From contig UCEY01000060.1 in NCBI GenBank assembly GCA_900471605.1, positions 1 through 53,696 on the forward strand: a stretch of DNA of 53,696 bases, written 5' to 3'. The stretch comes from Hyphomicrobiales bacterium. Its GTDB lineage: Bacteria; Pseudomonadota; Alphaproteobacteria; Rhizobiales; Rhizobiaceae. The notes under the pieces are model-generated. The model saw only the letters and a list, made by a program, of their open reading frames with translations, had not been told where the DNA came from and searched no databases. Made by a program: the position numbers and the translations under genes. This document shows, piece after piece, positions 7,730 through 17,352 of the stretch. Every line of letters starts with the position of its first letter. The stretch's first letter is position 1.

Positions 7730-9661
7730 GTGACGCGGTGGTTCTCCGGCTTTGGCCTGGTCCTGTTCTTATGCCTGGCAACGGTGCTGCCCGCCGCGGC
7801 GGAGGAATATATCCGCTCTTATCATTCCGACATCCAGGTCGCCGAGAACGGCGACCTGACGGTGACCGAAACGATCATCGCCAATGCGGAAGGCGACAGG
7901 ATCAAGCGCGGCCTGTTTCGCGATTTTCCGCTGACCATGCAGGATGCGGGCGGCCGCACGGTGCGGGTCGGCTTCGAGGTCGTTTCCGTCACCCGCGACG
8001 GCCGGCCCGAGCCCTTCCACACGGAAAGCGTCACCGGCGGCATCCGCATCTATTCCGGCGACAAGGACGTGTTCCTGCGCAACGGCGAACACACCTTCGT
8101 CTTCACCTACAGGACCGATCGGCAGATCCGTTATTTCGACGACCACGACGAACTTTACTGGAACGTCAACGGCAACGGCTGGGAATTCCGTATCGCCCAG
8201 GCCTCGGCGCGGCTGACCTTGCCGGGCGGCGCGCGGATAAACCAGACTGCCGCCTATACCGGCCCTTTCGGCTCCACCGCCCGCAATGCCCGCATGCAGG
8301 CGAACGACAATCAGGCGGTATTTACGACCACTCGGCCGCTCGGCGCGCAGGAGGGCCTGACGATCGTCGCCGGCTTTCCCAAAGGGGTCGTAGCGGCTCC
8401 TTCGAAGGATCAGCAAAGCGACTGGTGGTGGCGGGACAATATCGGCACGATCATCGCGATCGTCGGCCTTGTCCTCGTCGTCGGTTATTACGCGCTTTTC
8501 TGGACCCGCGTCGGCCGCGATCCGGACCGTGGCGTCGTCGTGCCGCGCTGGGATGCGCCGGACGGCCTGTCGCCGGCGCTCGTCAACTATATCGACAACA
8601 AGGGCTTTTCCGGCGGCGGCTGGACGGCGTTTTCGGCAAGCGCGCTCGACCTGGCGGTCAAGGGCTACGTGACGCTCGAAGACCTCAAGGAAAAGATCGT
8701 CATCCGGCGCACCGACAAGCCCGTGCCACGCGACGTGCCGACCGGCCAGGCCTCCATCCTCAGCGCGGTTGGCGGCGCCGGGCAGTCGCTGGTGATCGAC
8801 GAGGCGCATGGCACGTCGGTCCAATCGGTCGGCACGAGCTTCCGCCAGGCGATCGAGAAGGAACATCGCGGCAAATATTACAAGGCGAACTGGGGTTATG
8901 TCGCAGGCGGCGTGGCCCTCAGCATCCTTATGCTTCTGGGCGTTCTGATATTCGGCAATCTCGAGCCCGAGCTGATGGCGATATTGATTGTCCCGGCCTT
9001 TCTTGCGGTGGTCTTCGGTTTCTTCGCAGCCGCCCTCGGAAAGGGTCTGAGGCGCGGTTCCTCGCTGTTTTCCAAGATCATGGCGGTCGTCATTCTCGGC
9101 TTTATCGGCTTCGTCGCGATATCGGTCGGTTCGGCGCTGCTGATCGCGCTCATGTCCGAGCTGACCGGCAGCGAACATTGGCCGATCCTGGTCTCGGTCG
9201 GCGGCATCGTGCTCGCCAACGTCATCTTCTTTTTCCTGATGGGCGCACCGACGCCACTCGGCCGCAAGCTGATGGACGGCATCGAGGGCCTGCGCATCTA
9301 CCTGACGCTTGCCGAAAAGGACCGCATGAACACGGCCGGCGCGCCGACCATGTCGCCGCAGCATTTCGAAAAGCTGCTGCCCTATGCGGTGGCGCTCGGC
9401 GTCGAAAAGCCGTGGAGCAACACGTTCGAGACATGGCTGGCGAGTGCCGCGGCGGGCGCTGCCGCCGGCGCCTATGCGCCCGGCTGGTACAGCGGCAACT
9501 ACGGCTCGAACTTCGGCGAGCGCATCGGCGGTTTCTCCTCCTCGATGGCCTCCACCATCGCCTCGACCATCCCCGCGCCAAAATCCTCCTCGTCCTCCTC
9601 CGGTTTCTCAGGCGGTTCGTCCGGCGGTGGGGGAGGCGGTGGCGGCGGAGGCGGTTGGTAA
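7730..9661 (+). CDS. DUF2207 membrane protein with glycine-rich C-terminus
   Basis: 643 residues. Layout: signal peptide (about 1-24, ending PAAAEE); extracytoplasmic beta-rich DUF2207 domain (EEYIRSYHSDIQVAENGDL onward) to about residue 230; one membrane helix around 235-257; a cytoplasmic stretch; a cluster of three helices around 390-500; and a tail ending in SGGSSGG followed by about eleven Gly and Trp. That tail is typical of the family. The start is GTG at 7730, with AGGAGG six bases upstream. The same frame is open through the end of aroA, but this strong ribosome site decides the start. Function unknown; frequently linked to LemA. Confidence 0.88.
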   Translation: MTRWFSGFGLVLFLCLATVLPAAAEEYIRSYHSDIQVAENGDLTVTETIIANAEGDRIKRGLFRDFPLTMQDAGGRTVRVGFEVVSVTRDGRPEPFHTESVTGGIRIYSGDKDVFLRNGEHTFVFTYRTDRQIRYFDDHDELYWNVNGNGWEFRIAQASARLTLPGGARINQTAAYTGPFGSTARNARMQANDNQAVFTTTRPLGAQEGLTIVAGFPKGVVAAPSKDQQSDWWWRDNIGTIIAIVGLVLVVGYYALFWTRVGRDPDRGVVVPRWDAPDGLSPALVNYIDNKGFSGGGWTAFSASALDLAVKGYVTLEDLKEKIVIRRTDKPVPRDVPTGQASILSAVGGAGQSLVIDEAHGTSVQSVGTSFRQAIEKEHRGKYYKANWGYVAGGVALSILMLLGVLIFGNLEPELMAILIVPAFLAVVFGFFAAALGKGLRRGSSLFSKIMAVVILGFIGFVAISVGSALLIALMSELTGSEHWPILVSVGGIVLANVIFFFLMGAPTPLGRKLMDGIEGLRIYLTLAEKDRMNTAGAPTMSPQHFEKLLPYAVALGVEKPWSNTFETWLASAAAGAAAGAYAPGWYSGNYGSNFGERIGGFSSSMASTIASTIPAPKSSSSSSGFSGGSSGGGGGGGGGGGW

Positions 9662-9678
9662 ACGTCTCTGGTTGAAAA

Positions 9679-9699
9679 ATGTATCATGATATGATACAT
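9679..9699 (+). promoter_or_regulatory. Operator palindrome of higBA
   Basis: Perfect 9-base arms ATGTATCAT and ATGATACAT separated by GAT, 14 bases before the higB start. Position and symmetry fit autorepression by HigA or HigBA. Confidence 0.7.
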
Positions 9700-9713
9700 G
9701 AGGGGGAGATGAT

Positions 9714-9995
9714 GTGATCCGTTCCTATGCGAATGCGATGACGCAAGCTGTTGCAAGCGGCAAGGTGCCGAAAGGGTTTCCTGCCGACCTTGCCAGGCGG
9801 GCTGTTCGGAAGCTGACGATGATCGAAAATGCGTTGGAGCTCTCCGACCTGCGCTCGCCGCCGGGCAACCATCTGGAAGCCCTGAAGGGAGACCGCCAAG
9901 GTCAGCACTCCATTCGCGTCAACGACCAGTGGCGGATTTGCTTCATCTGGACCGAGGCCGGCGCCGAGCAGGTCGAGATCGTCGATTACCATTGA
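9714..9995 (+). CDS. higB: HigB-type RelE-fold mRNA interferase toxin
   Basis: 93 residues, plasmid-maintenance killer (HigB) family, a RelE-like ribosome-dependent mRNase. Family pattern: MIRSYANAMTQ at the start, GDRQGQHSIRVNDQWRICFIW near the end, then VEIVDYH. The start is GTG at 9714 preceded by AGGGGGAG; the two ATG codons just upstream are out of frame. The toxin precedes the antitoxin, the order characteristic of higBA. higA starts 12 bases after its stop. Confidence 0.92.
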   Translation: MIRSYANAMTQAVASGKVPKGFPADLARRAVRKLTMIENALELSDLRSPPGNHLEALKGDRQGQHSIRVNDQWRICFIWTEAGAEQVEIVDYH

Positions 9996-10007
9996 AGGAG
10001 ACAGAAA

Positions 10008-10304
10008 ATGGCGAGCGTGCTTCCCCCGGTTCATCCAGGTGAAATCCTTCGGGAAGAATATCTGCTTCCCTTGCAGATGACCGCCGGTGCTCTGGCAAGA
10101 AAGCTCAACGTGCCCCGGACGCGCATCGAGCGGCTGGTTGCCGAACAAACGTCCGTAACCACTGATACGGCTTTGCGGCTTGCCCGCTTCTTCGACACCA
10201 CGCCCGAGTTCTGGATGAATCTACAGACGAGTTATGATCTGAAGGTAGAGAGCGTTGCCAAGCATGATGAGATTGCTGCCATTCCGGTGATGAGCGCAGC
10301 GTAG
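10008..10304 (+). CDS. higA: HigA-type HTH antitoxin
   Basis: 98-residue XRE/Cro-type helix-turn-helix antitoxin: PPVHPGEILREEYLLPLQMTAGALARKLNVPRTRIERLV is the family hallmark, and the C-terminal FDTTPEFWMNLQTSYDL is equally typical. AAGGAGACAGAAA gives a strong ribosome site, stronger than that of higB, as expected if antitoxin must exceed toxin. The protein should neutralise HigB and bind the palindrome at 9679-9699. The operon is inserted between the DUF2207 gene and glyS. Confidence 0.94.
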   Translation: MASVLPPVHPGEILREEYLLPLQMTAGALARKLNVPRTRIERLVAEQTSVTTDTALRLARFFDTTPEFWMNLQTSYDLKVESVAKHDEIAAIPVMSAA

Positions 10305-10393
10305 TCTCAGACTTTCACGAATCCGGCTGGTGACTTTTGGTAGCGGGCTTGCTAAGTCCGCCGCGACGTTATTTTCAGCGCAAAGACATCACC

Positions 10394-12703
10394 ATGCCCG
10401 ATCTGCTTCTCGAACTCCGCTCGGAGGAAATTCCCGCCCGCATGCAGCGCAAGGCGGCGGGAGACCTGAAAAAGCTCGTCACCGACGCGCTGGTGGAAGC
10501 GGGCCTGACTTATGAGGGTGCGCGCGAATACTGGACGCCGCGCCGCCTGACGCTCGATATCCGCGGTCTGACGGCCCGCTCGGCCGACCAGCGCGAGGAG
10601 CGCAAGGGTCCCCGCACGGATGCGCCGGAAGGCGCCATCGCCGGCTTCCTGCGCGGCGCCGGCCTGTCGTCGGTTTCGGAAGCGCAGGTGGCCAGCGACC
10701 CCAAGAAGGGCGATTTCTACGTCGCGGTGATTTCGAAGCCCGGCCGCCCCGCGGAAGAAATCATCGCCGATGTCATGCCCGGCATCATCCGCAACTTCCC
10801 ATGGCCGAAATCGATGCGCTGGGGCGCCGCCTCGATGCCGAAGGGCGCCCGTTTCGCCGGTATCGACGGCAAGGGGCCGGAAAGCCTGCGCTGGGTGCGC
10901 CCGCTGCAGTCGATCGTCTGCGTCTTCGGCCCCGAGCATGAAGAAACCCAGGTCATCCCTTTCGAGATCGACGGGCTGGTGGCGGGCAACGTGACCTACG
11001 GCCACCGTTTCCACGCACCCGACGCCATCACTGTGCGCCGCTTCGACGACTATGTGACCAGCCTCGAAAAGGCGAAGGTCATGCTCGATGCCGACCGCCG
11101 CAAGGATGTCATCCTGCACGATGCGCGCGACCTCGCCTTCGCCAACGGTCTCGAACTGGTCGAGGACGAGGGCTTGCTGGAAGAGGTCTCCGGCCTCGTC
11201 GAATGGCCGCATGTGCTGATGGGCGAGTTCGAGGCGGACTATCTCGAAATCCCCTCCGAAATCATCCGCCTGACCATCAAGACGAACCAGAAATGTTTCG
11301 TCACCCGTCCGCAATCTGGCGGCGAGGGCCTCTCCAACCGCTTCATCCTGGTCTCGAATATCGAGGCGAAGGATGGCGGCAAGGAGATCATGCACGGCAA
11401 CGGCAAGGTCGTGCGCGCCCGTCTCTCCGACGCCAAGCATTTCTGGACCCGCGACCAGGGCGACATGCCGGATCTGGATACGCTGAAGGAATCCGCTGCG
11501 AAGTTCGACCTCGACCTCAACAAGCCGCTCGACCAGCGCATGGCCAAGCTCGACGCGCTGAACGTGACGTTCCACGCCAAGCTCGGCACCCAAGGGGAGC
11601 GCGTCCGCCGCATCCGCGATCTCGCGGCCCAGCTTGCGCCGATCGTCGGTGCCGATCCGGCCCTCGTCGATCGTGGCGCCGTGCTCGCCAAGGCCGACCT
11701 GCGCACCGAGGCCGTCGGTGAGTTTCCGGAACTCCAGGGTCTCATGGGTCGCAAATATGCGGTCCTGCAGGGCGAGGATGCGAAGGTCGCCGCTGCGATC
11801 GAAGATCACTGGAAGCCGAACGGCCCGTCGGATCGCCTGCCCGAGGACAAGGTCGGCCTGACGGTCGCGCTCGCCGACAAGCTCGATACGCTTGTCGGTT
11901 TCTGGGCGATCGATGAAAAGCCGACTGGGTCGAAGGATCCGTTCGCGCTGCGCCGTGCGGCGTTGGGTGTAGTGCGAATTTTGCTGGAGCGGAAGGTACG
12001 ACTGCCGCTGTTGTCTCTGATCCTAAAGCACCTGCTTGCGTCGGCCATGCCTCCGGCGAATTTCGGCGGCGGCTTTGTGGGCGACACCTTCCTTGAATTG
12101 TGTGTCGCAATGTCTGGCGGTGGATTCGGAATGGGAGAATCCGAACGACGGGCTGTAATCGAAGGTGAAGCAGATAGATTCGCTGCCGACCTCCTCTCCT
12201 TCTTCCACGACCGCCTCAAAGTCTACCTGCGCGACCAGGGCGCCCGCCACGACCTCATCGACGCCGTCCTGACCCCGGACGCCGACGACCTCCTGCTGGT
12301 CGCCCGCCGCGTCGAGGCTCTGACGGCGTTCATCACCTCGGAAGACGGCAAGAACCTGCTCGCCGGCACCAAGCGCGCCGTCCAGCTGCTGGCCGCCGAG
12401 GAGAAGAAGGGCACCGTCGTTGCCGATGGCGTATCGGAACAGCTTCTGAAGCTCGACGCTGAAAAGGCGCTCTGGGCGGCTATCGTGGTCGCCTCGAAGG
12501 AGGCGTCCGAGGCGGTCGCCAGGGAAGACTTCCGCTCGGCCATGGAAGCCCTGTCGAAACTCCGTGTCCCCGTCGACAAATTCTTCGAGGACGTGCTGGT
12601 CAATGACGAGGACACCGCGATCCGCGCCAACCGCTTGGCGCTCCTGAAGGCCATTCGCGAAGCAACCGCGACCGTCGCGGACTTCTCGAAGATCTCGGGC
12701 TGA
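10394..12703 (+). CDS. glyS: Glycyl-tRNA synthetase beta subunit
   Basis: 769 residues; the tRNA-binding beta subunit of the alpha2beta2 enzyme encoded with glyQ. N-terminal MPDLLLELRSEEIPARM and internal TIKTNQKCFVTR, NPNG-type and HFWTRDQGD segments are family hallmarks; the C-terminal half carries an HD-like and anticodon-binding region. The start is ATG at 10394 (alternatives upstream give no conserved sequence). A stretch at about 11950-12185 (protein roughly residues 520-597, from ALGVVRILLERKVRL to EADRFAA) uses codons such as GTA, CGA, GGA, AGA and TGT that are rare in the rest of the gene. It encodes a Gly-rich segment I do not recognise from other GlyS proteins. The frame remains open throughout. 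Confidence 0.97.
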   Translation: MPDLLLELRSEEIPARMQRKAAGDLKKLVTDALVEAGLTYEGAREYWTPRRLTLDIRGLTARSADQREERKGPRTDAPEGAIAGFLRGAGLSSVSEAQVASDPKKGDFYVAVISKPGRPAEEIIADVMPGIIRNFPWPKSMRWGAASMPKGARFAGIDGKGPESLRWVRPLQSIVCVFGPEHEETQVIPFEIDGLVAGNVTYGHRFHAPDAITVRRFDDYVTSLEKAKVMLDADRRKDVILHDARDLAFANGLELVEDEGLLEEVSGLVEWPHVLMGEFEADYLEIPSEIIRLTIKTNQKCFVTRPQSGGEGLSNRFILVSNIEAKDGGKEIMHGNGKVVRARLSDAKHFWTRDQGDMPDLDTLKESAAKFDLDLNKPLDQRMAKLDALNVTFHAKLGTQGERVRRIRDLAAQLAPIVGADPALVDRGAVLAKADLRTEAVGEFPELQGLMGRKYAVLQGEDAKVAAAIEDHWKPNGPSDRLPEDKVGLTVALADKLDTLVGFWAIDEKPTGSKDPFALRRAALGVVRILLERKVRLPLLSLILKHLLASAMPPANFGGGFVGDTFLELCVAMSGGGFGMGESERRAVIEGEADRFAADLLSFFHDRLKVYLRDQGARHDLIDAVLTPDADDLLLVARRVEALTAFITSEDGKNLLAGTKRAVQLLAAEEKKGTVVADGVSEQLLKLDAEKALWAAIVVASKEASEAVAREDFRSAMEALSKLRVPVDKFFEDVLVNDEDTAIRANRLALLKAIREATATVADFSKISG

Positions 12704-12709
12704 GGCAAA

Positions 12710-12743
12710 CAAAAAAACCGCCGGATCTTTCGACCCGGCGGTT
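12710..12743 (-). terminator. Rho-independent terminator of the MCP gene
   Basis: Hairpin with arms AACCGCCGG and CCGGCGGTT, followed on the minus strand by a run of T (seven A on the plus strand at 12711-12717). It serves the minus-strand chemoreceptor gene; on the plus strand it follows glyS but lacks a T-run. Confidence 0.85.
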
Positions 12744-12766
12744 CCCCGTCCCCCGACTAACTTTGG

Positions 12767-14605
12767 TCAGCTGGCGCGGCGCATCTTCTGCGCCATGCGG
12801 TTGAGATTGCGGCTCTCGTTGCCCATGTTGCTGATGCGGAAGCTGCTGATCAGGTTGAGCAGCTCGTCGGTATCGGCAGCAAGCGCCTCGGCCGATGCGG
12901 TTGTCTCTTCGGCCATGGCGGCATTGTGCTGGGTCGCGGCGTCGAGCTGGTTGAGCGAAGACGAGATCGAGCGCAGCGTCGTATCCTGCTCGGAGGCCGA
13001 ATGGGCGATCTTGCCGACGATGTCGCTCGCCGCCTTCACCTGGTCGGAAATCCGCTTCAATGCTTCGCCGGCCTCGCCGACGAGGCGCACGCCGTTCTGC
13101 ACCTGGCCGGACGAGCGGGAAATCTGGTCCTTGATCTCCTTGGCGGCCGCTGCGGAGCGCTGGGCGAGTTCGCGGACTTCCTGGGCGACGACCGCGAAAC
13201 CCTTGCCGGATTCACCGGCGCGGGCGGCTTCGACACCGGCGTTGAGGGCAAGAAGGTTGGTCTGGAAGGCGATGTCGTCGATCACGCCGATGATCTTGGA
13301 GATCTCTTCCGACGAATGCTCGATGCCGCCCATCGCATCGATCGCCTGGGCGACGATCTGGTCGGAGCGGTTGGCCTCCGCGCTGACCGAGGTCACGCGC
13401 TGGGCTGCCTCGTGTGCGCCTTCGGCGGTCTGGCGAACGGCGACGGCAAGTTCGTCGAGTGCCGCGGACGTTTCTTCGAGGTTGGCGGCCTGGCGTTCGG
13501 TGCGCTGGGAGAGTTCGTTCGAGGCACGGCGGATCTCTTCCTTGGAGCCGCCGATATCGATGCCCTTGGAATTGACCTTGCTCATCGCCGCCTCGAGATG
13601 GGCGAGCGCCTCGTTGAAGTTGTGGCGCAAGGTGTCGTAACGCGAGCCGAGATCGGCGCAGCGGACGGTGAGATCGCCATGGGCGAGGGATTCGAGCGCT
13701 TCGCCGATGGTGGAGACGACGCGGGTCTGCAACGCAGCTTCCTGCTGCTGCATGTCGATGTTCTGCTGGCGCTCGCGGTCGAGCTCCGTCTTCTGCTTCT
13801 CTTCGCGTTCGGCCATGGCATGGCGTTCGCGGATCTTCTCCTGTAGCGCCTGGGTGGCCTTCGCCATCATGCCCACTTCGTTCGACATGTCCGTATGCGG
13901 GATCTGGGTTTTGACGTCTTCGTCAGCCACGGCCTGCAGGGCGGTGTGCACGGCGGCGAGCGGCTTGGTAATGTTGCGGATGACGATGAAGGCGACACCG
14001 AGCGCAAGCAGGAAGGCGATGAAACCGATGCCGACCACTTCCATGATCGTCTTGTTGATCTTCACGTCGAGGTCGTCGGTGTAGACGCCGGTCGCGACAA
14101 TGATCTGCCACGGCTCGAAGGCGCGGGAATAGGCAGCCTTCTGGAAAACCTGATCGGCAGGCATGCCGGGCTTTTCCCAGTAATAGGTGGTGACGCCGCC
14201 GCCGGCACGACCCTTCGCGACCAGCTCCTCGCGGAACAGGTTGCCCATCTTGTCCGGCTGGCCCTTCTGGTTCACGCCGATCAGCTTTGGATTGTAGTGG
14301 AATTGCGTGACCGTATCGTAGTTCAGGCCGAATATGTAGCCGGCCGGCTCATACTTGATCCCGGCCACGGCCGCGTAGGCCAATTTCTGTGCGTCCTCGC
14401 GCTTCAGCTCTCCCGATTTTTCCCGGTCGTAATAGGACTGCAGAATGGAGATGCCGGACTCGACTTGGGTGCGCAGCATCTCGTATCGCTCGGCATAGAT
14501 CGAGGCGATCGAAGCGCGGACCTGATAGTAGGTGACGGCAGCGAAAGCCACCATCAGCACCGCCACCATGGCTAATAGCTGGTGGGAGATTTTGAGGTTC
14601 TTCAT
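12767..14605 (-). CDS. Methyl-accepting chemotaxis protein with periplasmic Cache domain
   Basis: 612-residue chemoreceptor. Order: first membrane helix (about 8-28), periplasmic single Cache domain (about 30-180, with YIFGLNYDTVTQFHYNPKLIG and WQIIVATGVYTDD), second helix (about 187-208), HAMP linker, coiled coil, then the signalling domain with the hairpin tip EISKIIGVIDDIAFQTNLLALNAG. sCache domains of this kind bind small carboxylates or amines, but the ligand cannot be read here. I prefer ATG at 14605, with GAG ten bases upstream, over the GTG at 14617. Unlike the two other receptors in the window, it lacks a C-terminal xWSEF tail. Confidence 0.95.
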   Translation of the reverse strand: MKNLKISHQLLAMVAVLMVAFAAVTYYQVRASIASIYAERYEMLRTQVESGISILQSYYDREKSGELKREDAQKLAYAAVAGIKYEPAGYIFGLNYDTVTQFHYNPKLIGVNQKGQPDKMGNLFREELVAKGRAGGGVTTYYWEKPGMPADQVFQKAAYSRAFEPWQIIVATGVYTDDLDVKINKTIMEVVGIGFIAFLLALGVAFIVIRNITKPLAAVHTALQAVADEDVKTQIPHTDMSNEVGMMAKATQALQEKIRERHAMAEREEKQKTELDRERQQNIDMQQQEAALQTRVVSTIGEALESLAHGDLTVRCADLGSRYDTLRHNFNEALAHLEAAMSKVNSKGIDIGGSKEEIRRASNELSQRTERQAANLEETSAALDELAVAVRQTAEGAHEAAQRVTSVSAEANRSDQIVAQAIDAMGGIEHSSEEISKIIGVIDDIAFQTNLLALNAGVEAARAGESGKGFAVVAQEVRELAQRSAAAAKEIKDQISRSSGQVQNGVRLVGEAGEALKRISDQVKAASDIVGKIAHSASEQDTTLRSISSSLNQLDAATQHNAAMAEETTASAEALAADTDELLNLISSFRISNMGNESRNLNRMAQKMRRAS

Positions 14606-14761
14606 ATTTCGACTCACTTTCAGGCAGCCGAATTCTCCCGGAGGAGCCGGAGCGGGACGAGGTTTTTGGGGGAGCGCTTCCTGCGCCGGTCACGTGCTTC
14701 CATCGCACTGTGATGGGAGAGTGATCTCGAATATTTGAATAAAAATTTAATTATGGCGGCC

Positions 14762-14856
14762 TTGACAGAGATCAAAGCGAATATTTTAGGCAAGTTTGAT
14801 TTGGCAATGCGCAATTTACGCGCATGCCGTGAAAGAGTGCCGGCGGGGCACTTTTT
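14762..14856 (+). ncRNA. Candidate small RNA with terminator hairpin (or minus-strand terminator)
   Basis: Between two minus-strand genes, the plus strand has a TTGACA box at 14762-14767 and a hairpin ATGCGC-N7-GCGCAT at 14807-14825. A second hairpin AGTGCC-N5-GGCACT at 14836-14852 is followed by TTTTT. No plus-strand gene lies upstream, so the terminator-like element has no obvious client on that strand. The -10 box is poor. The alternative is that the hairpin terminates the minus-strand gene ending at 14885, where the T-run would be only CTTTC. Confidence 0.35.
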
Positions 14857-14884
14857 GCTATGTAAATATAATGATATTCTAAAT

Positions 14885-15400
14885 CTAGAACTGCTTGGTG
14901 CGAAGCTCGAACGTGTCGAGCGCCAGCGGCTTCGCGAGGGAAGCTTCCGTCATTCCGACCTCCGCATCGCGGATGGTCTTGACCGCGCTGGTCGTGGCGT
15001 CGATGTCGATACCGTCGTCGGAGGCCTCGGCGGTGGCGATCTGCGTCTCGGTCGAGCCGTTGGTGGTCGGGTGAAGTTCGGCAACGGCCTCTTCATCGGC
15101 CATCCATGTCGGCACCTTGCTGACATGGATCACCGGAGAGCCGCCGAGCCAGGCTTCGGTACGAGCCAGCTTCTTCTCGCCGTTGATCTCGATGATTTCC
15201 GTCTTCTGGGTGCCGGCCGGCAGCTCGGGAACCTTGTAGGTCGCTTCGTCCGATTTCGGCGCTGCGGCGGCCGGGCATCCTGCGCAGCTCTTGGTAAGGA
15301 TGCTGGTGCCCGATGGATGCGTGCTGTTGATCACCGTGATCGACGACGCGAAAGCGGAACCGCTTACCAATACCAGAGCTGTAGCCAGAACGAAACGCAT
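14885..15400 (-). CDS. Secreted HPE1-like protein
   Basis: 171 residues with a clear Sec signal peptide (MRFVLATALVLVSGSAFASS, cut near residue 18). The mature part has a CAGCP dicysteine motif and the segment EINGEKKLARTEAWLGGSPVIHVSK. I associate this with a Rhizobiaceae family annotated as plant virulence effector HPE1-like. The name comes from memory of the family, and no effector function is shown by the sequence. AAGAAGGATTCCCGGT precedes the ATG. The last third is acidic and Thr/Ala-rich. It stands alone as a monocistronic unit, followed by a hairpin at 14836-14856. Confidence 0.65.
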   Translation of the reverse strand: MRFVLATALVLVSGSAFASSITVINSTHPSGTSILTKSCAGCPAAAAPKSDEATYKVPELPAGTQKTEIIEINGEKKLARTEAWLGGSPVIHVSKVPTWMADEEAVAELHPTTNGSTETQIATAEASDDGIDIDATTSAVKTIRDAEVGMTEASLAKPLALDTFELRTKQF

Positions 15401-15499
15401 ACCGGGAATCCTTCTTGAGGTCCCCGATCATTACCGCGGCTTCGTTTCGATCCCGTCTGGAGATTCAGTAAATTTTGAATGAACCGGCGCTTTCGGCAC

Positions 15500-16771
<1,272 letters not shown>

Positions 16772-16916
16772 GTCCTGCCCTCGCCTGCGCTGAAAACCAT
16801 GGCCTTGCGCGGCGGTTAAGGGGAGGGGAGGCAAAGGTCAAGGGCCAAGGCTCAGTTGGCCTCCCATCTTGCCGCCTTCATGGCGCTTCAATGGGAGGCA
16901 AGGCGTTCGAAAGAGG

Positions 16917-17126
16917 TCAGGACTCGCCGTGCCGGTTTTTCGTCCCGTGTCGGATGTCCAGCGTGGTGCGGAAGATCATCCTGTTTCGGTACGCCAGGAA
17001 TGGTACCGGTTCGTTGCGCATGGATGCGCTGTCCAGTTTCTGCTCCAGATAGGAAATGGCGGCCTCAAGCTCTTCGCTGGCAACCGCCGTGTCAAATGCC
17101 AGGATTCTGGCGGCTTTCTTGGGCAT
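16917..17126 (-). CDS. Small hypothetical protein
   Basis: 69 residues. Acidic, probably helical middle (ASEELEAAISYLEQKLDSA) and a basic C-terminus. GGAGGGAATC before the ATG is a strong ribosome site, which is the main argument that the gene is real. No membrane segment, no recognised family. Confidence 0.5.
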   Translation of the reverse strand: MPKKAARILAFDTAVASEELEAAISYLEQKLDSASMRNEPVPFLAYRNRMIFRTTLDIRHGTKNRHGES

Positions 17127-17352
17127 GATTCCCTCCGTTCGGCCGCATCATGCGGCGGGCTGCTTTTAATGGCCTCTCGGCGGAGGTGAGAGAGTGTCGT
17201 TTCTTTTCCACAGGGCCTTGGTTAGCGACCCGTCACTCCCTGTCCCGTTTCGGTTCATCCGGCGCCAAGCAAATTGTGGAACCGGCATTCGCCACGTTGC
17301 CTTGCCACAAACTTCGACTATGGTCGCGCCTCCCATTTGAACGAGGACGCCC

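Noticed and set aside
10352..11809. A 485-codon open frame on the minus strand inside glyS
   Set aside because: No recognisable domain; mirrors the codon structure of glyS.
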